Positions 43,952-53,141 of a stretch of 64,000 nt of DNA are shown piece after piece; positions within the stretch are counted from its first letter, which is position 1; each line of letters starts with the position of its first letter. Below the pieces are notes generated by a model. The model had not been told where the DNA came from. It was given only the letters and a program-made list of their open reading frames with translations, and did no database searches. Both the position numbers and the translations under genes were made by a program. The DNA comes from an uncultured Lachnospiraceae bacterium (GTDB taxonomy: Bacteria; Bacillota; Clostridia; Lachnospirales; Lachnospiraceae), in assembly GCA_910584585.1 (NCBI GenBank), contig CAJUBP010000008.1:57025-121024 (forward strand), given 5' to 3'.

Positions 43952-43980
43952 TTGACTTTATAGCTGGAAGATGCTATATT
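43952..43980 (+). promoter_or_regulatory. Promoter for L-box and dapA
   Basis: TTGACT (43952-43957), 17 bases, TATATT (43975-43980), about 30 bases before the riboswitch. Confidence 0.75.
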
Positions 43981-44010
43981 AGCGTTATACGTAAAAGTTG
44001 ATAATTGAAT

Positions 44011-44212
44011 GGATAGAGGTTGCGCAGTTCATGAGTAATTTATCGGATGTGACAGGCACAGAAGAAGATAAAGGAAAGGGAAGGGCGCCGAAAGAATTCT
44101 TTTCCTGCAAGAGGTTCTTGGGCATATAGTGAATAATTATATGACTGTCATCTTAAGATGGATGGAGAGCTATCATGGATTTCTACCCAGAGAACAGGGT
44201 TCTTTGCAGGTA
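44011..44212 (+). ncRNA. Lysine riboswitch (L-box)
   Basis: Recognised from conserved L-box landmarks in order: AGAGGTTGCG, ATGAGTAA, GGGAAGGGCGCCGAA, TTGGGCAT, and ACTGTCATCTTAAGATGGAT then GGAGAGCTATCA. Lysine binding in the five-way junction would favour the terminator at 44224. It controls dapA and probably dapB further down. Confidence 0.93.
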
Positions 44213-44223
44213 TCAGAATCTTT

Positions 44224-44250
44224 AAGCCGACTTGTCCAGTCGGCTTTTTT
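44224..44250 (+). terminator. Riboswitch-controlled terminator
   Basis: AAGCCGAC and GTCGGCTT around a 7-base loop, then a T-run. It lies between the L-box and the dapA ribosome site, so it is the expression platform. Confidence 0.93.
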
Positions 44251-44281
44251 ATCTTAATTCAAATCATAAGGAGGAAAGCAT

Positions 44282-45175
44282 ATGGCAATTTTTAAAGGAG
44301 CCGGCGTCGCTCTTGTGACGCCGATGAAGGATAATCTGGAAGTGAATTATGATAAACTGGCAGAGCTGCTGGAAGATCAGATCAATAATGGAACAGACAG
44401 CATTATTATAACCGGAACTACCGGGGAAGCGTCAACCTTAACGGTGGAAGAGCATCTGGAAGTGATTCGGCAGGCGGTGGCCATTGTGAATAAGAGAATT
44501 CCGGTGATTGCCGGAACCGGTTCGAACTGCACCAAAACAGCGGTAGAACTGTCTTATCAGGCCCAGCTTGCAGGAGCGGACGGATTGCTGGTGGTAACCC
44601 CTTATTACAACAAAGCCACCCAGAAGGGATTGTTTGATCACTATATGCAGGTGGCTCAAAAGGTGGATCTTCCAATTATTATGTACAATATTCCGGGCCG
44701 GACAGGATGTAAGATTGAGGCCGAAACAGCGGCAAAACTGAACCGGGAAGCGGAGAATATCGTGGGAATGAAAGACGCGGTGGGGGATGTTGCCTATACG
44801 CTTAAAATGATGGAACAGACCCAGGGGGAATTTGACATGTATTCCGGAGAAGACGGACAGGTAATCCCGTTTCTTGCCTGCGGAGGAATCGGCGTGATTT
44901 CCGTCCTTTCCAATATTGCTCCGAAATTTACTCATGATATGGTGATGAGTTATCTGAACGGCAGCCACGAGGAGGCCCTTCGTATGCAGCTTAAGGCCCT
45001 TCCACTGGTAGATGCGCTGTTTTGTGAAGTGAATCCCATTCCGGTGAAGGCCGCCATGAATCTGATGGGCCAAAAAGTGGGTCCCCTGCGCGCGCCGTTA
45101 AGCGAAATGGAACCGGAGCATGTGAAGAAATTATCAAAAGCGATGAGGGAATTTGGTATTTCCCTGGCAGAATAA
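44282..45175 (+). CDS. dapA: 4-hydroxy-tetrahydrodipicolinate synthase
   Basis: Condenses pyruvate with aspartate semialdehyde. 297 residues, family length, with IITGTTGEASTLT, GLLVVTPYYNKATQKG, the Schiff-base region IVGMKDAVGD, and the Tyr of IMYNIPGRTG. Preceded by AAGGAGGAAA, a lysine riboswitch and its terminator. dapB follows after a repeat element. Confidence 0.97.
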   Translation: MAIFKGAGVALVTPMKDNLEVNYDKLAELLEDQINNGTDSIIITGTTGEASTLTVEEHLEVIRQAVAIVNKRIPVIAGTGSNCTKTAVELSYQAQLAGADGLLVVTPYYNKATQKGLFDHYMQVAQKVDLPIIMYNIPGRTGCKIEAETAAKLNREAENIVGMKDAVGDVAYTLKMMEQTQGEFDMYSGEDGQVIPFLACGGIGVISVLSNIAPKFTHDMVMSYLNGSHEEALRMQLKALPLVDALFCEVNPIPVKAAMNLMGQKVGPLRAPLSEMEPEHVKKLSKAMREFGISLAE

Positions 45176-45269
45176 ATTTAAGGGGTTGCCCTGTTAGGAA
45201 TAAGAATGGTAAGATATGAGACAGAGGGTTTTGCGGCATATCTGAAGTTTTGACGCTTAGCGGGCAGCC

Positions 45270-45524
45270 CTAGTACTATAGCGAACAATCTATATTTCGA
45301 TACACAGGAAAGGCAGGATGCCCCTTTGCCTAAGCAAACCATTCATGGGCGTCCTTAGTGGAGGCAAAATCCACTGCTTACGCAGACTTAGGAAGGAAGG
45401 CTTTCCTGACTTCCTTAGTCGGAGTTGGCAGTTAGTTTGCCGGAACGTTGCCCAGTTTGCGTGGCAAAGGGGCCTCCTGCCTTTCCGTCCGTACCTCAAT
45501 ATGAAACGTTCGCCGTAATACTAG
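45270..45524. repeat. Palindromic repeat element, copy 2 (complete)
   Basis: 255 bases with imperfect terminal inverted repeats: CTAGTACTATAGCGAAC on the left and, reading inward on the right, CTAGTATTACGGCGAAC. The arm GGAAAGGCAGGATGCCCC (about 45308-45325) pairs with its complement at about 45468-45485 with one mismatch. The core of about 108 bases is almost identical to copy 1. Small hairpins fill the core. Both ends show CTAG. Short open frames on both strands are chance reading of the palindrome. It separates dapA and dapB without carrying a recognisable terminator. Confidence 0.88.
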
Positions 45525-45544
45525 CTACTTAGGAGGAAACAGAA

Positions 45545-46309
45545 ATGGTAAGAATGATTATGCACGGATGCAACGGCAAGATGGGCCAGGTGATTTCTGA
45601 CATCTGCCGGGAAGATTCAGAGATTGAAATTGTGGCAGGCATTGACCCTTATACCGGAAAGGAGAATCCTTATCCGGTATTTCCTGAGATTGGGCAGTGT
45701 GAGGTTCAGGCGGATGTGGTTGTGGATTTCGCGGCGGCAGCGGCTGTGGACAGCCTGTTGGATTACTGCGTGAAACGGAGTCTTCCGGTGGTTTTGTGCA
45801 CCACCGGCTTAAGCGAAGCCCAGCTTGCCAAAGTGGAAGAGGCAGGAACGAAAGTGGCCGTGCTGAAATCCGCCAATATGTCCCTTGGAGTAAATACCCT
45901 GATGGACTTGCTGAAAGACGCGGCAAAGATACTGGCTCCGGCAGGCTTTGACATTGAGATTGTGGAAAAGCATCACAATCAGAAACTGGACGCTCCCAGC
46001 GGCACAGCCCTGGCTCTGGCGGACTCCATCAATGAAGCGTTGGATCAGGCGTATGAATACAAATATGACAGGACCCAGGAGAGAAAGAAACGGGGCAGGC
46101 AGGAAATCGGGATCCAGGCAGTTCGGGGAGGCAATATCGTAGGGGAACACGAAGTTATTTTTGCAGGCATGGATGAAGTGATAGAGATTAAGCACACGGC
46201 GTATTCCAAGGCAATTTTCGCGAGAGGGGCTGTGGAAGCGGCTAAATTTCTGGCAGGAAAGCCGGCAGGAAAATATGACATGAGAGATGTGATAGCAGCG
46301 GGGAAATAG
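45545..46309 (+). CDS. dapB: 4-hydroxy-tetrahydrodipicolinate reductase
   Basis: Second step towards meso-DAP after DapA. 254 residues with the NADPH fold MIMHGCNGKMGQVI and the active-site motif EKHHNQKLDAPSGTAL near residue 140. TAGGAGG precedes the ATG by 8 bases and lies only about 8 bases after the palindromic element, so the element sits in its leader. Confidence 0.96.
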   Translation: MVRMIMHGCNGKMGQVISDICREDSEIEIVAGIDPYTGKENPYPVFPEIGQCEVQADVVVDFAAAAAVDSLLDYCVKRSLPVVLCTTGLSEAQLAKVEEAGTKVAVLKSANMSLGVNTLMDLLKDAAKILAPAGFDIEIVEKHHNQKLDAPSGTALALADSINEALDQAYEYKYDRTQERKKRGRQEIGIQAVRGGNIVGEHEVIFAGMDEVIEIKHTAYSKAIFARGAVEAAKFLAGKPAGKYDMRDVIAAGK

Positions 46310-46429
46310 GCATTGCCTTCATGAATTGGGGAACGGCGACAGTTCAGATGTATTTCTTGTTATGGAAGATGAAACGGGCAATGAAACAGCAGCAAAAGAA
46401 ATTCAGGAGAAGTCAGGGAGATTTGTAAA

Positions 46430-48385
46430 ATGGGAACAGCAGATATCAGATATTTAAAAGGATTGGCGAAGCAATATCCTACCATTCCGGCAGCAGCTAC
46501 GGAGATCATCAATTTACAGGCAATTTTAAGCCTGCCCAAAGGAACCGAGCATTTTATTACAGATATTCACGGAGAATATGATCAGTTTCAGCATATTATG
46601 AAAAACGGTTCCGGAGCCATCAAGCGGAAAATTGAAGAAGAGTTCAGCAATAGCCTGTCAGTGGCGGAGAAGAAGAATATTGCCATTTTAATTTATTATC
46701 CGGAACTGAAGTTAAAACAGGTGGTCAGACAGGAAGAAAATATGGAGGATTGGTACAAAGTGACGCTGTACCGTCTGATCCGCATTTGCAAGAGCGCCTC
46801 TTCCAAATACACCCGTTCCAAAGTTCGCAAGGCGCTGCCGAAGGATTTCGCCTATGTCATTGAAGAGCTTCTGACCGGACGGCCGGATGTGACAGACCAG
46901 GAGGCCTACTATAACGAGATTATCAATTCTGTCATCCGCACCAAAAGAGCTTCAGAACTGGTCATCGCGTTCTGCAACTTAATCCGCCGGCTGATTGTGG
47001 ACCATCTGCATGTGGTGGGAGATATTTACGACCGGGGGCCTTATCCAAACCTGATCATGGACACGCTGATGGAGCACCATTCCGTAGACATTCAGTGGGG
47101 CAATCACGACGTGCTCTGGATGGGAGCGGCGGCAGGCAATCCCGCCTGCATCGCGAATGTCATCCGCATTTCCGCAAAATACGGGAATCTGAACACATTG
47201 GAGGACGGATACGGAATCAATCTGATTCCCCTGGTAAGGTTTGCCCTGGATAAATATGACAAGGATCCCTGCGACGTCTTTCATCTGGACTATCGGGAGG
47301 ATGAATACGATATCAAGGATGTTCAGCTGGATGAAAAAATGCACAAAGCCATCACTATTATCCAGTTTAAGCTGGAAGGGCAGTTAATGAAGCGGCGGCC
47401 GGAATTTCAGATGGAACACAGGCTTCTTTTGGACAAAATGGATTTGGAAAAAGGAACCGTTGTGGTGGAAGGAAAAACCTATCCCTTGAAAGATGCCTGT
47501 TTCCCCACCATAGACAGGAAAGATCCCTATGCGCTGTCCCCGGAAGAGGCGGACGTGGTGGATCGTCTGGTCACGGCGTTTATCAATTGCGAGAAACTCC
47601 AGAAACACATTCGTTTTCTTTATACGAAAGGAAGTCTGTATAAGGTATATAACGGCAACCTTTTGTATCACGGCTGCGTTCCTTTTAATGAAGACGGAAG
47701 CTTTAAGAAAGTGCGGGTGTTTGACAAAGAATACAGCGGCAAGGAGTTGTACGACGTACTGGAACATTATGCCAGAAAGGGCTATTATTCCATTGACCCG
47801 GCAGAGAAGCAGAAAGGCCTTGACATTTTGTGGTTTATCTGGCAGAACGCCAACTCCCCGGTGTTTGGAAAGTCTAAAATGACCACTTTTGAACGGTATT
47901 TTATTGCGGACAAAGCCACTCACAAAGAGCCGAAGAATCCCTATTACCGTTTATTGGAAGATGAAAAAATCGTCAATAAGATCTTGAAGGAATTCGGCTT
48001 AGAAGGCGAAGACTCCCATATCATCAACGGCCATGTGCCGGTGGAAACCAAGCGGGGGGAATCTCCGGTGAAATGCAACGGCAAGCTTCTGATTATTGAC
48101 GGAGGCTTTTCCAAGGCGTATCAGCCCAAAACGGGAATTGCGGGATATACTCTGATTTACAATTCTTTCGGCCTGCTGCTGGCGGCCCACGAGCCCTTTG
48201 AGTCGGTGGAAAAAGCAGTGCAGAACGGCAGCGATATCCATTCCCATATGATGCTGGTGCAGCATGTGAATATGAGAAAAACAGTGGCGGATACGGATGT
48301 CGGAAAAGAGATTAAGGAGAGCATTGTAGATTTGGAGAAGCTGCTGTGCGCTTACCGGGAAGGCACGATTGTGGAGCGGCAGTAA
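46430..48385 (+). CDS. fbp: Fructose-1,6-bisphosphatase, class III
   Basis: Gluconeogenic hydrolysis of fructose-1,6-bisphosphate. 651 residues, typical of the class III enzymes of Firmicutes. Metallophosphatase motifs: FITDIHGEYDQF (near 43), VGDIYDRGPYPN, WGNHDVLWMGAA, and INGHVPV near residue 530. AGGAGAAGTCAGGGAG precedes the ATG. Confidence 0.96.
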   Translation: MGTADIRYLKGLAKQYPTIPAAATEIINLQAILSLPKGTEHFITDIHGEYDQFQHIMKNGSGAIKRKIEEEFSNSLSVAEKKNIAILIYYPELKLKQVVRQEENMEDWYKVTLYRLIRICKSASSKYTRSKVRKALPKDFAYVIEELLTGRPDVTDQEAYYNEIINSVIRTKRASELVIAFCNLIRRLIVDHLHVVGDIYDRGPYPNLIMDTLMEHHSVDIQWGNHDVLWMGAAAGNPACIANVIRISAKYGNLNTLEDGYGINLIPLVRFALDKYDKDPCDVFHLDYREDEYDIKDVQLDEKMHKAITIIQFKLEGQLMKRRPEFQMEHRLLLDKMDLEKGTVVVEGKTYPLKDACFPTIDRKDPYALSPEEADVVDRLVTAFINCEKLQKHIRFLYTKGSLYKVYNGNLLYHGCVPFNEDGSFKKVRVFDKEYSGKELYDVLEHYARKGYYSIDPAEKQKGLDILWFIWQNANSPVFGKSKMTTFERYFIADKATHKEPKNPYYRLLEDEKIVNKILKEFGLEGEDSHIINGHVPVETKRGESPVKCNGKLLIIDGGFSKAYQPKTGIAGYTLIYNSFGLLLAAHEPFESVEKAVQNGSDIHSHMMLVQHVNMRKTVADTDVGKEIKESIVDLEKLLCAYREGTIVERQ

Positions 48386-48483
48386 CGATTTTCCACAAAG
48401 TGTATTGAAGTTCCGATTCAGGTCAAAATCCAAGACAAAAGGCATTGAGGGGAACGATTTTCCACAAAGTGTATTGAATTTCC
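48384..48483 (+). repeat. Two 26-bp direct repeats after fbp
   Basis: AACGATTTTCCACAAAGTGT then ATTGAA occurs at 48384 and 48453, 69 bases apart. The first copy includes the last two bases of the fbp stop codon. Purpose unknown. Confidence 0.85.
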
Positions 48484-48512
48484 CTGGGAAGTATATTAGA
48501 ATAAGAAATGGC

Positions 48513-48541
48513 GGAAGGCAGCATGGAGGAGCTGCCTTTCC
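48513..48541 (+). terminator. Hairpin after fbp
   Basis: GGAAGGCAGC and GCTGCCTTTCC form a 10-bp stem with an 8-base loop, no T-run, 40 bases before nfnA. Confidence 0.45.
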
Positions 48542-48582
48542 CATAACAGTACGTAGAAGATTAAGTAGGCGGAGGTTTGAGA

Positions 48583-49470
48583 ATGTATCCAATTGTAAAA
48601 AAGAGAAAGCTGGCAGATAAGATTTATCTTATGGATGTCAAAGCGCCCCGTGTGGCCAAGTCCTGTCTGCCCGGACAGTTTGTAATTGTGAAGATGGACG
48701 AAGAGGGAGAGCGGATTCCGCTTACCATTTGTGATTATGACAAAGAAGCCGGAACGGTAACCATTGTATTTCAGATTGTAGGCGCGTCCACTCAGCGCAT
48801 GGAATCCCTGGAAGAGGGCGGCTCTTTCCAGGATTTCGTAGGGCCTTTGGGATGCGCGTCTGAACTGACGGAGACGCCTTTAGAAGAGCTGAAACAAAAA
48901 AGGATCGTATTTATTGCGGGAGGCGTCGGAACGGCTCCGGTATATCCCCAGGTAAAATGGCTCCATGAACAGGGCATAAGCTGCGATGTCATTATGGGTT
49001 CTAAGACGAAAGATCTGCTGATTCTGGAAGAGGAAATGAAGCAGGTAGCCGGGAACCTCTATGTGACCACCGACGACGGAAGCTACGGGTTCCACGGAAT
49101 GGGAACCAATCAGCTGGAGGAACTGGTAAAGAATGGAGCTGCATACGATTTGTGCATTGCAATCGGTCCTATGATTATGATGAAATTTGTCTGCCTTCTC
49201 ACCAAGAAGCTGGAAATTCCGACAGTTGTTTCCCTGAATCCCATTATGGTGGACGGAACCGGAATGTGCGGCGCGTGCCGGGTAACCGTTGGGGATGAGG
49301 TGAAATTTGCCTGCGTGGACGGCCCGGAATTTGACGGTCACCTGGTGGATTTCGATCAGGCGATGAAACGCCAGCAGCTGTATAAGACAGAAGAAGGAAG
49401 AAGCATGCTGAAGCTGACAGAGGGAGACACCCACCACGGCGGATGCGGACAGTGCGGAGGTGACAAATAA
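48583..49470 (+). CDS. nfnA: NfnA: NADH-dependent ferredoxin:NADP+ oxidoreductase subunit A
   Basis: 295 residues. A ferredoxin-reductase-like FAD fold (PLTICDYDKEAGTVT, FIAGGVGTAPVYPQ) and a C-terminal 2Fe-2S region CGACRVTVGDEVKFAC. With NfnB it carries out electron bifurcation between NADPH, NAD+ and ferredoxin. ATG at 48583 has GGAGG 7 bases upstream; the longer frame begins with TTG. Overlaps nfnB by one base (TAATG). Confidence 0.93.
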   Translation: MYPIVKKRKLADKIYLMDVKAPRVAKSCLPGQFVIVKMDEEGERIPLTICDYDKEAGTVTIVFQIVGASTQRMESLEEGGSFQDFVGPLGCASELTETPLEELKQKRIVFIAGGVGTAPVYPQVKWLHEQGISCDVIMGSKTKDLLILEEEMKQVAGNLYVTTDDGSYGFHGMGTNQLEELVKNGAAYDLCIAIGPMIMMKFVCLLTKKLEIPTVVSLNPIMVDGTGMCGACRVTVGDEVKFACVDGPEFDGHLVDFDQAMKRQQLYKTEEGRSMLKLTEGDTHHGGCGQCGGDK

Positions 49471-50855
49471 TGGATGTATTAAAGAAAGTACCGGTACGGG
49501 AGCAGGACCCTAAGGAGCGGGCAAAGAATTTCGGGGAAGTGTGCCTGGGCTACAATAAAGAAGAAGCGATGGAAGAGGCAGAAAGATGCCTGAACTGCAA
49601 AAATGCCCAGTGCGTCAAAGGATGTCCGGTGGCCATTGACATTCCCGGATTTGTCGGACAGATCAAAGAAGGAAAGTTTGAGGAAGCTTACCAGACCATC
49701 AGCAAATCCAGCGCCCTTCCTGCAGTCTGCGGACGCGTATGTCCTCAGGAAAGCCAGTGCGAAGGAAAATGCATTCGGGGCATAAAGGGCGAGCCGGTTT
49801 CCATTGGAAAGCTGGAGCGGTTTACGGCAGACTGGGCAAGAGAACATGAGATCAAGCCGGAGCCTGCGAAAGAGAAAAAAGCTCATAAGGTTGCCGTGAT
49901 TGGTTCCGGCCCTGCAGGATTGACCTGTGCCGGGGATTTGGCCAAAATGGGCTATGACGTGACAATTTTTGAAGCCCTTCATGAGCCGGGCGGCGTATTG
50001 ATTTACGGAATTCCGGAATTCCGTCTGCCCAAGAGCGATGTGGTGGCAAAAGAAATTGAAAATGTCAAATCCCTGGGCGTAAAGATCGAGACAAACGTAG
50101 TCATCGGCAAAGCGGGAACCATTGATGAATTGATGGAAGAGGAAGGATTTGAAGCCGTATTTATCGGTTCCGGCGCAGGGCTTCCCAAATTTATGGGAAT
50201 TCCCGGCGAGCAGGCCAACGGCGTATTTTCCGCCAATGAATTCCTCACCAGAAATAACCTGATGAAAGCCTTTAAAGAAGAGTACGATACTCCTATTATG
50301 AAAGGAAAGAAGGTTGCGGTAGTGGGCGGCGGAAACGTAGCCATGGACGCGGCCAGAACCGCCCTTCGGTTAGGCGCGGAAGTGCATATTGTGTACCGGA
50401 GAAGCGAAGAAGAGCTTCCGGCCCGTGTGGAAGAAGTGCACCATGCCAAAGAAGAAGGCATTATTTTTGACCTGCTGACGAATCCCACGGAGATTCTGGT
50501 GGACGACAACGGATGGGTGAAAGGCATGACCTGTATCCGTATGGAACTGGGAGAACCGGATGAATCCGGCAGGAGAAGACCTGTGGAGGTTCCGGGTTCC
50601 GAATTTGATTTGGAACTGGATACGGTGATTATGTCCCTGGGAACTTCCCCCAACCCATTGATTTCCTCCACCACGAAGGGACTGGATATCAACCGCTGGA
50701 AATGCATTGTGGCAGAAGAGGAAAACGGAGCCACCAGCAAGCCCGGCGTGTTTGCCGGCGGCGACGCCGTGACAGGGGCAGCTACCGTAATCTTGGCTAT
50801 GGGCGCGGGAAAAGCGGCGGCAAAAGGAATCGACGAATACCTTTCCAGCAAGTAA
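49470..50855 (+). CDS. nfnB: NfnB: NADPH-binding bifurcating subunit
   Basis: 461 residues, GltD-like. N-terminal 4Fe-4S cysteines (CLNCKNAQCVKGCPV, CGRVCPQESQCEGKC), FAD fold VIGSGPAGLTCAGDL near 143 and NADPH fold VVGGGNVAMDAARTA near 285. The overlap with nfnA supports assignment as Nfn and not as a second gltD. Confidence 0.94.
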   Translation: MDVLKKVPVREQDPKERAKNFGEVCLGYNKEEAMEEAERCLNCKNAQCVKGCPVAIDIPGFVGQIKEGKFEEAYQTISKSSALPAVCGRVCPQESQCEGKCIRGIKGEPVSIGKLERFTADWAREHEIKPEPAKEKKAHKVAVIGSGPAGLTCAGDLAKMGYDVTIFEALHEPGGVLIYGIPEFRLPKSDVVAKEIENVKSLGVKIETNVVIGKAGTIDELMEEEGFEAVFIGSGAGLPKFMGIPGEQANGVFSANEFLTRNNLMKAFKEEYDTPIMKGKKVAVVGGGNVAMDAARTALRLGAEVHIVYRRSEEELPARVEEVHHAKEEGIIFDLLTNPTEILVDDNGWVKGMTCIRMELGEPDESGRRRPVEVPGSEFDLELDTVIMSLGTSPNPLISSTTKGLDINRWKCIVAEEENGATSKPGVFAGGDAVTGAATVILAMGAGKAAAKGIDEYLSSK

Positions 50856-51021
50856 GGGCTGCTGGATGGCTGTCTGTGCAGAGAGCAAAATGGCTGTGCA
50901 TGCAGGGGGCCGAATGACTGTCCGCACAGCAGAAGGCGAAGATTTTTGTTAGGACTTTCACGTAACAGGGAAGCCGAAGGCTGAACTGTTACACTTTCAC
51001 TGCAAGATTAGAGGAAAAGTA
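50856..51021. other. Spacer after nfnB
   Basis: 166 bases with several related GGCTGT(C/G)TG(T/C)GCA stretches, no ORF or terminator with a T-run recognised. Confidence 0.35.
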
Positions 51022-51050
51022 TTGACGAAAAGCTCTTGGATCAGTAAAAT
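51022..51050 (+). promoter_or_regulatory. Promoter for flavodiiron protein gene
   Basis: TTGACG (51022-51027), 17 bases, TAAAAT (51045-51050). Transcription would precede the hairpin at 51068. Confidence 0.55.
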
Positions 51051-51067
51051 ATAATAGTTGGAAATGG

Positions 51068-51094
51068 GGACTGCCAGTTTCTGGCAGTCCTTAA
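51068..51094 (+). terminator. Leader hairpin before flavodiiron protein
   Basis: GGACTGCCAG and CTGGCAGTCC are a perfect 10-bp stem with a 3-base loop, followed by TTAATTTAT. Being downstream of the promoter it may act as a leader attenuator, or it may end the nfn transcript. Confidence 0.6.
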
Positions 51095-51201
51095 TTTATA
51101 GCGGATATGAAATTGCCCTCCGTTTTCGCATACCGGTTTTTTTGCATCGGAAGCGATTTTATATCATTAAGAAAAACATAAGATTCAGGAGGAAAATAAG
51201 T

Positions 51202-52368
51202 ATGAAAGACGTAACAATTACAGATAATATTTTGTATATCGGCGCAGACGACAGGGATTTGGATTTGTTTGAAAGCCAGTATGTGATCCCGGAAGGGGTA
51301 TCTTATAATTCTTATGTTATTTTAGATGAAAAAGTAGCCGTGATGGATACGGTGGACGCAAGAAGAAAAGATCAGTGGCTGGAAAATCTGGAGCAGGCGT
51401 TAGCCGGACGGACTGTGGACTATCTGGTGGTTTCCCATATGGAGCCGGACCATGCGGCCAACGTTCAGATTCTTGCAGATAAATACCCGGAAATGAAAGT
51501 CGTGGGCAATGCAAAAACCTTCCCCATGATTCAGCAGTTCTTTGAATTGGATCTGTCTGAACGTTCCATAGTGGTCAAAGAGGGAGACGTCTTAAATCTC
51601 GGAACCCATGAGCTGACCTTTGTGATGGCGCCCATGGTACATTGGCCGGAAGTAATGGTTTCTTATGAGAAAACAGAGAAAATCCTCTTTTCCGCAGACG
51701 GGTTCGGTAAATTTGGCGCGCTGGACGCGGAAGAAGACTGGGCGTGCGAGGCAAGAAGATATTATTTCAATATTGTGGGAAAATACGGCGCCCAGGTACA
51801 GGCTCTTCTGAAAAAAGCGGCAAATCTGGACATTGCCATGATTTGCCCTCTCCACGGTCCGATTTTGAAAGAAAATCTGGAATATTACATTGGAAAATAC
51901 AATACCTGGAGCAGTTATGAGCCGGAAGATGAAGGCGTCCTGGTAGCTTACGCCTCTATCCATGGAAATACGAAAAAGGCAGCAATCAAGATGAAAGAAA
52001 TTCTGGAGGCAAAGGGCGCGAAAAAAGTGGCCATTACCGATCTGTCCAGAGACGATATGGCAGAGGCCATCGAGGACGCTTTCCGCTATGATAAGCTGGT
52101 GCTTGCGGCGGCCAGCTATGACGGTGGCGTGTTCCCCTGCATGGAAGATTTTCTCCACCATTTAAAGAGCAAGAACTTCCAGAAACGCGCCGTTGCTCTC
52201 ATAGAAAACGGAACCTGGGCTCCCACAGCGGCCAGAACCATGAAAGCTGTGCTGGAACAGATGAAAGAGATTACCCTCTGCGAGAAAACTGTTTCCATCA
52301 AATCCGTGATGAAAGAGGCAAACATTACAGAGATGGAAGCCCTTGCAGAAGAGCTGCTTGACAAATAG
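51202..52368 (+). CDS. Flavodiiron protein
   Basis: 388 residues. A metallo-beta-lactamase-like di-iron domain carries HMEPDHAAN, with further ligands in HWPE and HGPI, followed by a flavodoxin domain (YASIHGNTKKAAI, LAAASYDGGVFP). These cytosolic enzymes reduce O2 to water or NO to N2O in anaerobes. The ATG at 51202 has AGGAGG upstream; the longer open frame lies in the leader. The serine dehydratase genes follow closely. Confidence 0.94.
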   Translation: MKDVTITDNILYIGADDRDLDLFESQYVIPEGVSYNSYVILDEKVAVMDTVDARRKDQWLENLEQALAGRTVDYLVVSHMEPDHAANVQILADKYPEMKVVGNAKTFPMIQQFFELDLSERSIVVKEGDVLNLGTHELTFVMAPMVHWPEVMVSYEKTEKILFSADGFGKFGALDAEEDWACEARRYYFNIVGKYGAQVQALLKKAANLDIAMICPLHGPILKENLEYYIGKYNTWSSYEPEDEGVLVAYASIHGNTKKAAIKMKEILEAKGAKKVAITDLSRDDMAEAIEDAFRYDKLVLAAASYDGGVFPCMEDFLHHLKSKNFQKRAVALIENGTWAPTAARTMKAVLEQMKEITLCEKTVSIKSVMKEANITEMEALAEELLDK

Positions 52369-52376
52369 GAGTGCGC

Positions 52377-53069
52377 ATGAATTTATTTGATATTGTGGGG
52401 CCTGTGATGGTAGGGCCTTCCAGTTCCCATACAGCAGGAGCTGTGCGGATCGGCCATATTGCAAGACGTTTGTTAAATGAGCCTGCGGTAAAAGCGGAGA
52501 TTTTTCTCCACGGTTCCTTTCGGGCCACCGGCAAAGGCCATGGGACAGATCGGGCTCTGATTGCCGGATTGCTGGAAATGGCTGCGGATGATGAGCGGAT
52601 TCCAGACAGTTTTGCCTGGGCGGATAAGCTGGGGCTTGCCTATTCTTTTGCCGGAATTGAACTGCGGGACGCTCATCCCAATTCGGTGCTGATGAAACTG
52701 ACAGGGGCGAAAGGGAGGCGTCTGGAAATCGTGGCGGCCTCTTTAGGAGGCGGACGGATTAAAGTCTGTGAGATTGACGGCCTGGAAGCTAATTTCTGCG
52801 GAGATTACCCCACGCTGATTGTCCGCAATCAGGATCAGCCGGGGCATGTGGCAGAGGTCACCTCCATGCTGGCTCATAAATCCGTCAATATTGCCACCAT
52901 GCAGCTTTACCGGGACAAGCGGGGCGGAAGCGCAGTCCTGGTGCTGGAATGTGATAAAGAAGTGCCCCGGGAGTCCATCCGGTGGCTTGAAAAATTAGAA
53001 GGCATCTATAAGGTGACTTATTTGAGCCTGGAAAATGAAACGGAAAAGAGCCGCGATGGATTTCTTTAA
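52377..53069 (+). CDS. sdaAB: L-serine dehydratase, beta subunit
   Basis: 230 residues. N-terminal GPVMVGPSSSHTAGAVRIG and a C-terminal ACT domain (LIVRNQDQPGHVAEVTSML). With SdaAA it deaminates serine to pyruvate. AGGAG lies 5 bases before the ATG at 52377, and the gene begins 8 bases after the flavodiiron protein gene. Confidence 0.93.
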   Translation: MNLFDIVGPVMVGPSSSHTAGAVRIGHIARRLLNEPAVKAEIFLHGSFRATGKGHGTDRALIAGLLEMAADDERIPDSFAWADKLGLAYSFAGIELRDAHPNSVLMKLTGAKGRRLEIVAASLGGGRIKVCEIDGLEANFCGDYPTLIVRNQDQPGHVAEVTSMLAHKSVNIATMQLYRDKRGGSAVLVLECDKEVPRESIRWLEKLEGIYKVTYLSLENETEKSRDGFL

Positions 53070-53141
53070 GGCGAACCATATGTAAGCCTGGAGCATTTTT
53101 AGACGCGCTCTGGAAAATGAAAGATTTAGTTGGAGAGTACT

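Noticed and set aside
45290..45518. Open frames on both strands of the 45270 element
   Set aside because: They lie wholly inside the palindrome, overlap each other, and lack ribosome sites; judged chance frames.
49470..50855. Second gltD
   Set aside because: One-base overlap with an NfnA-type gene and no large subunit nearby indicate NfnB.
51068..51201. Riboswitch in the flavodiiron protein leader
   Set aside because: A single short hairpin without conserved landmarks of any class I know.
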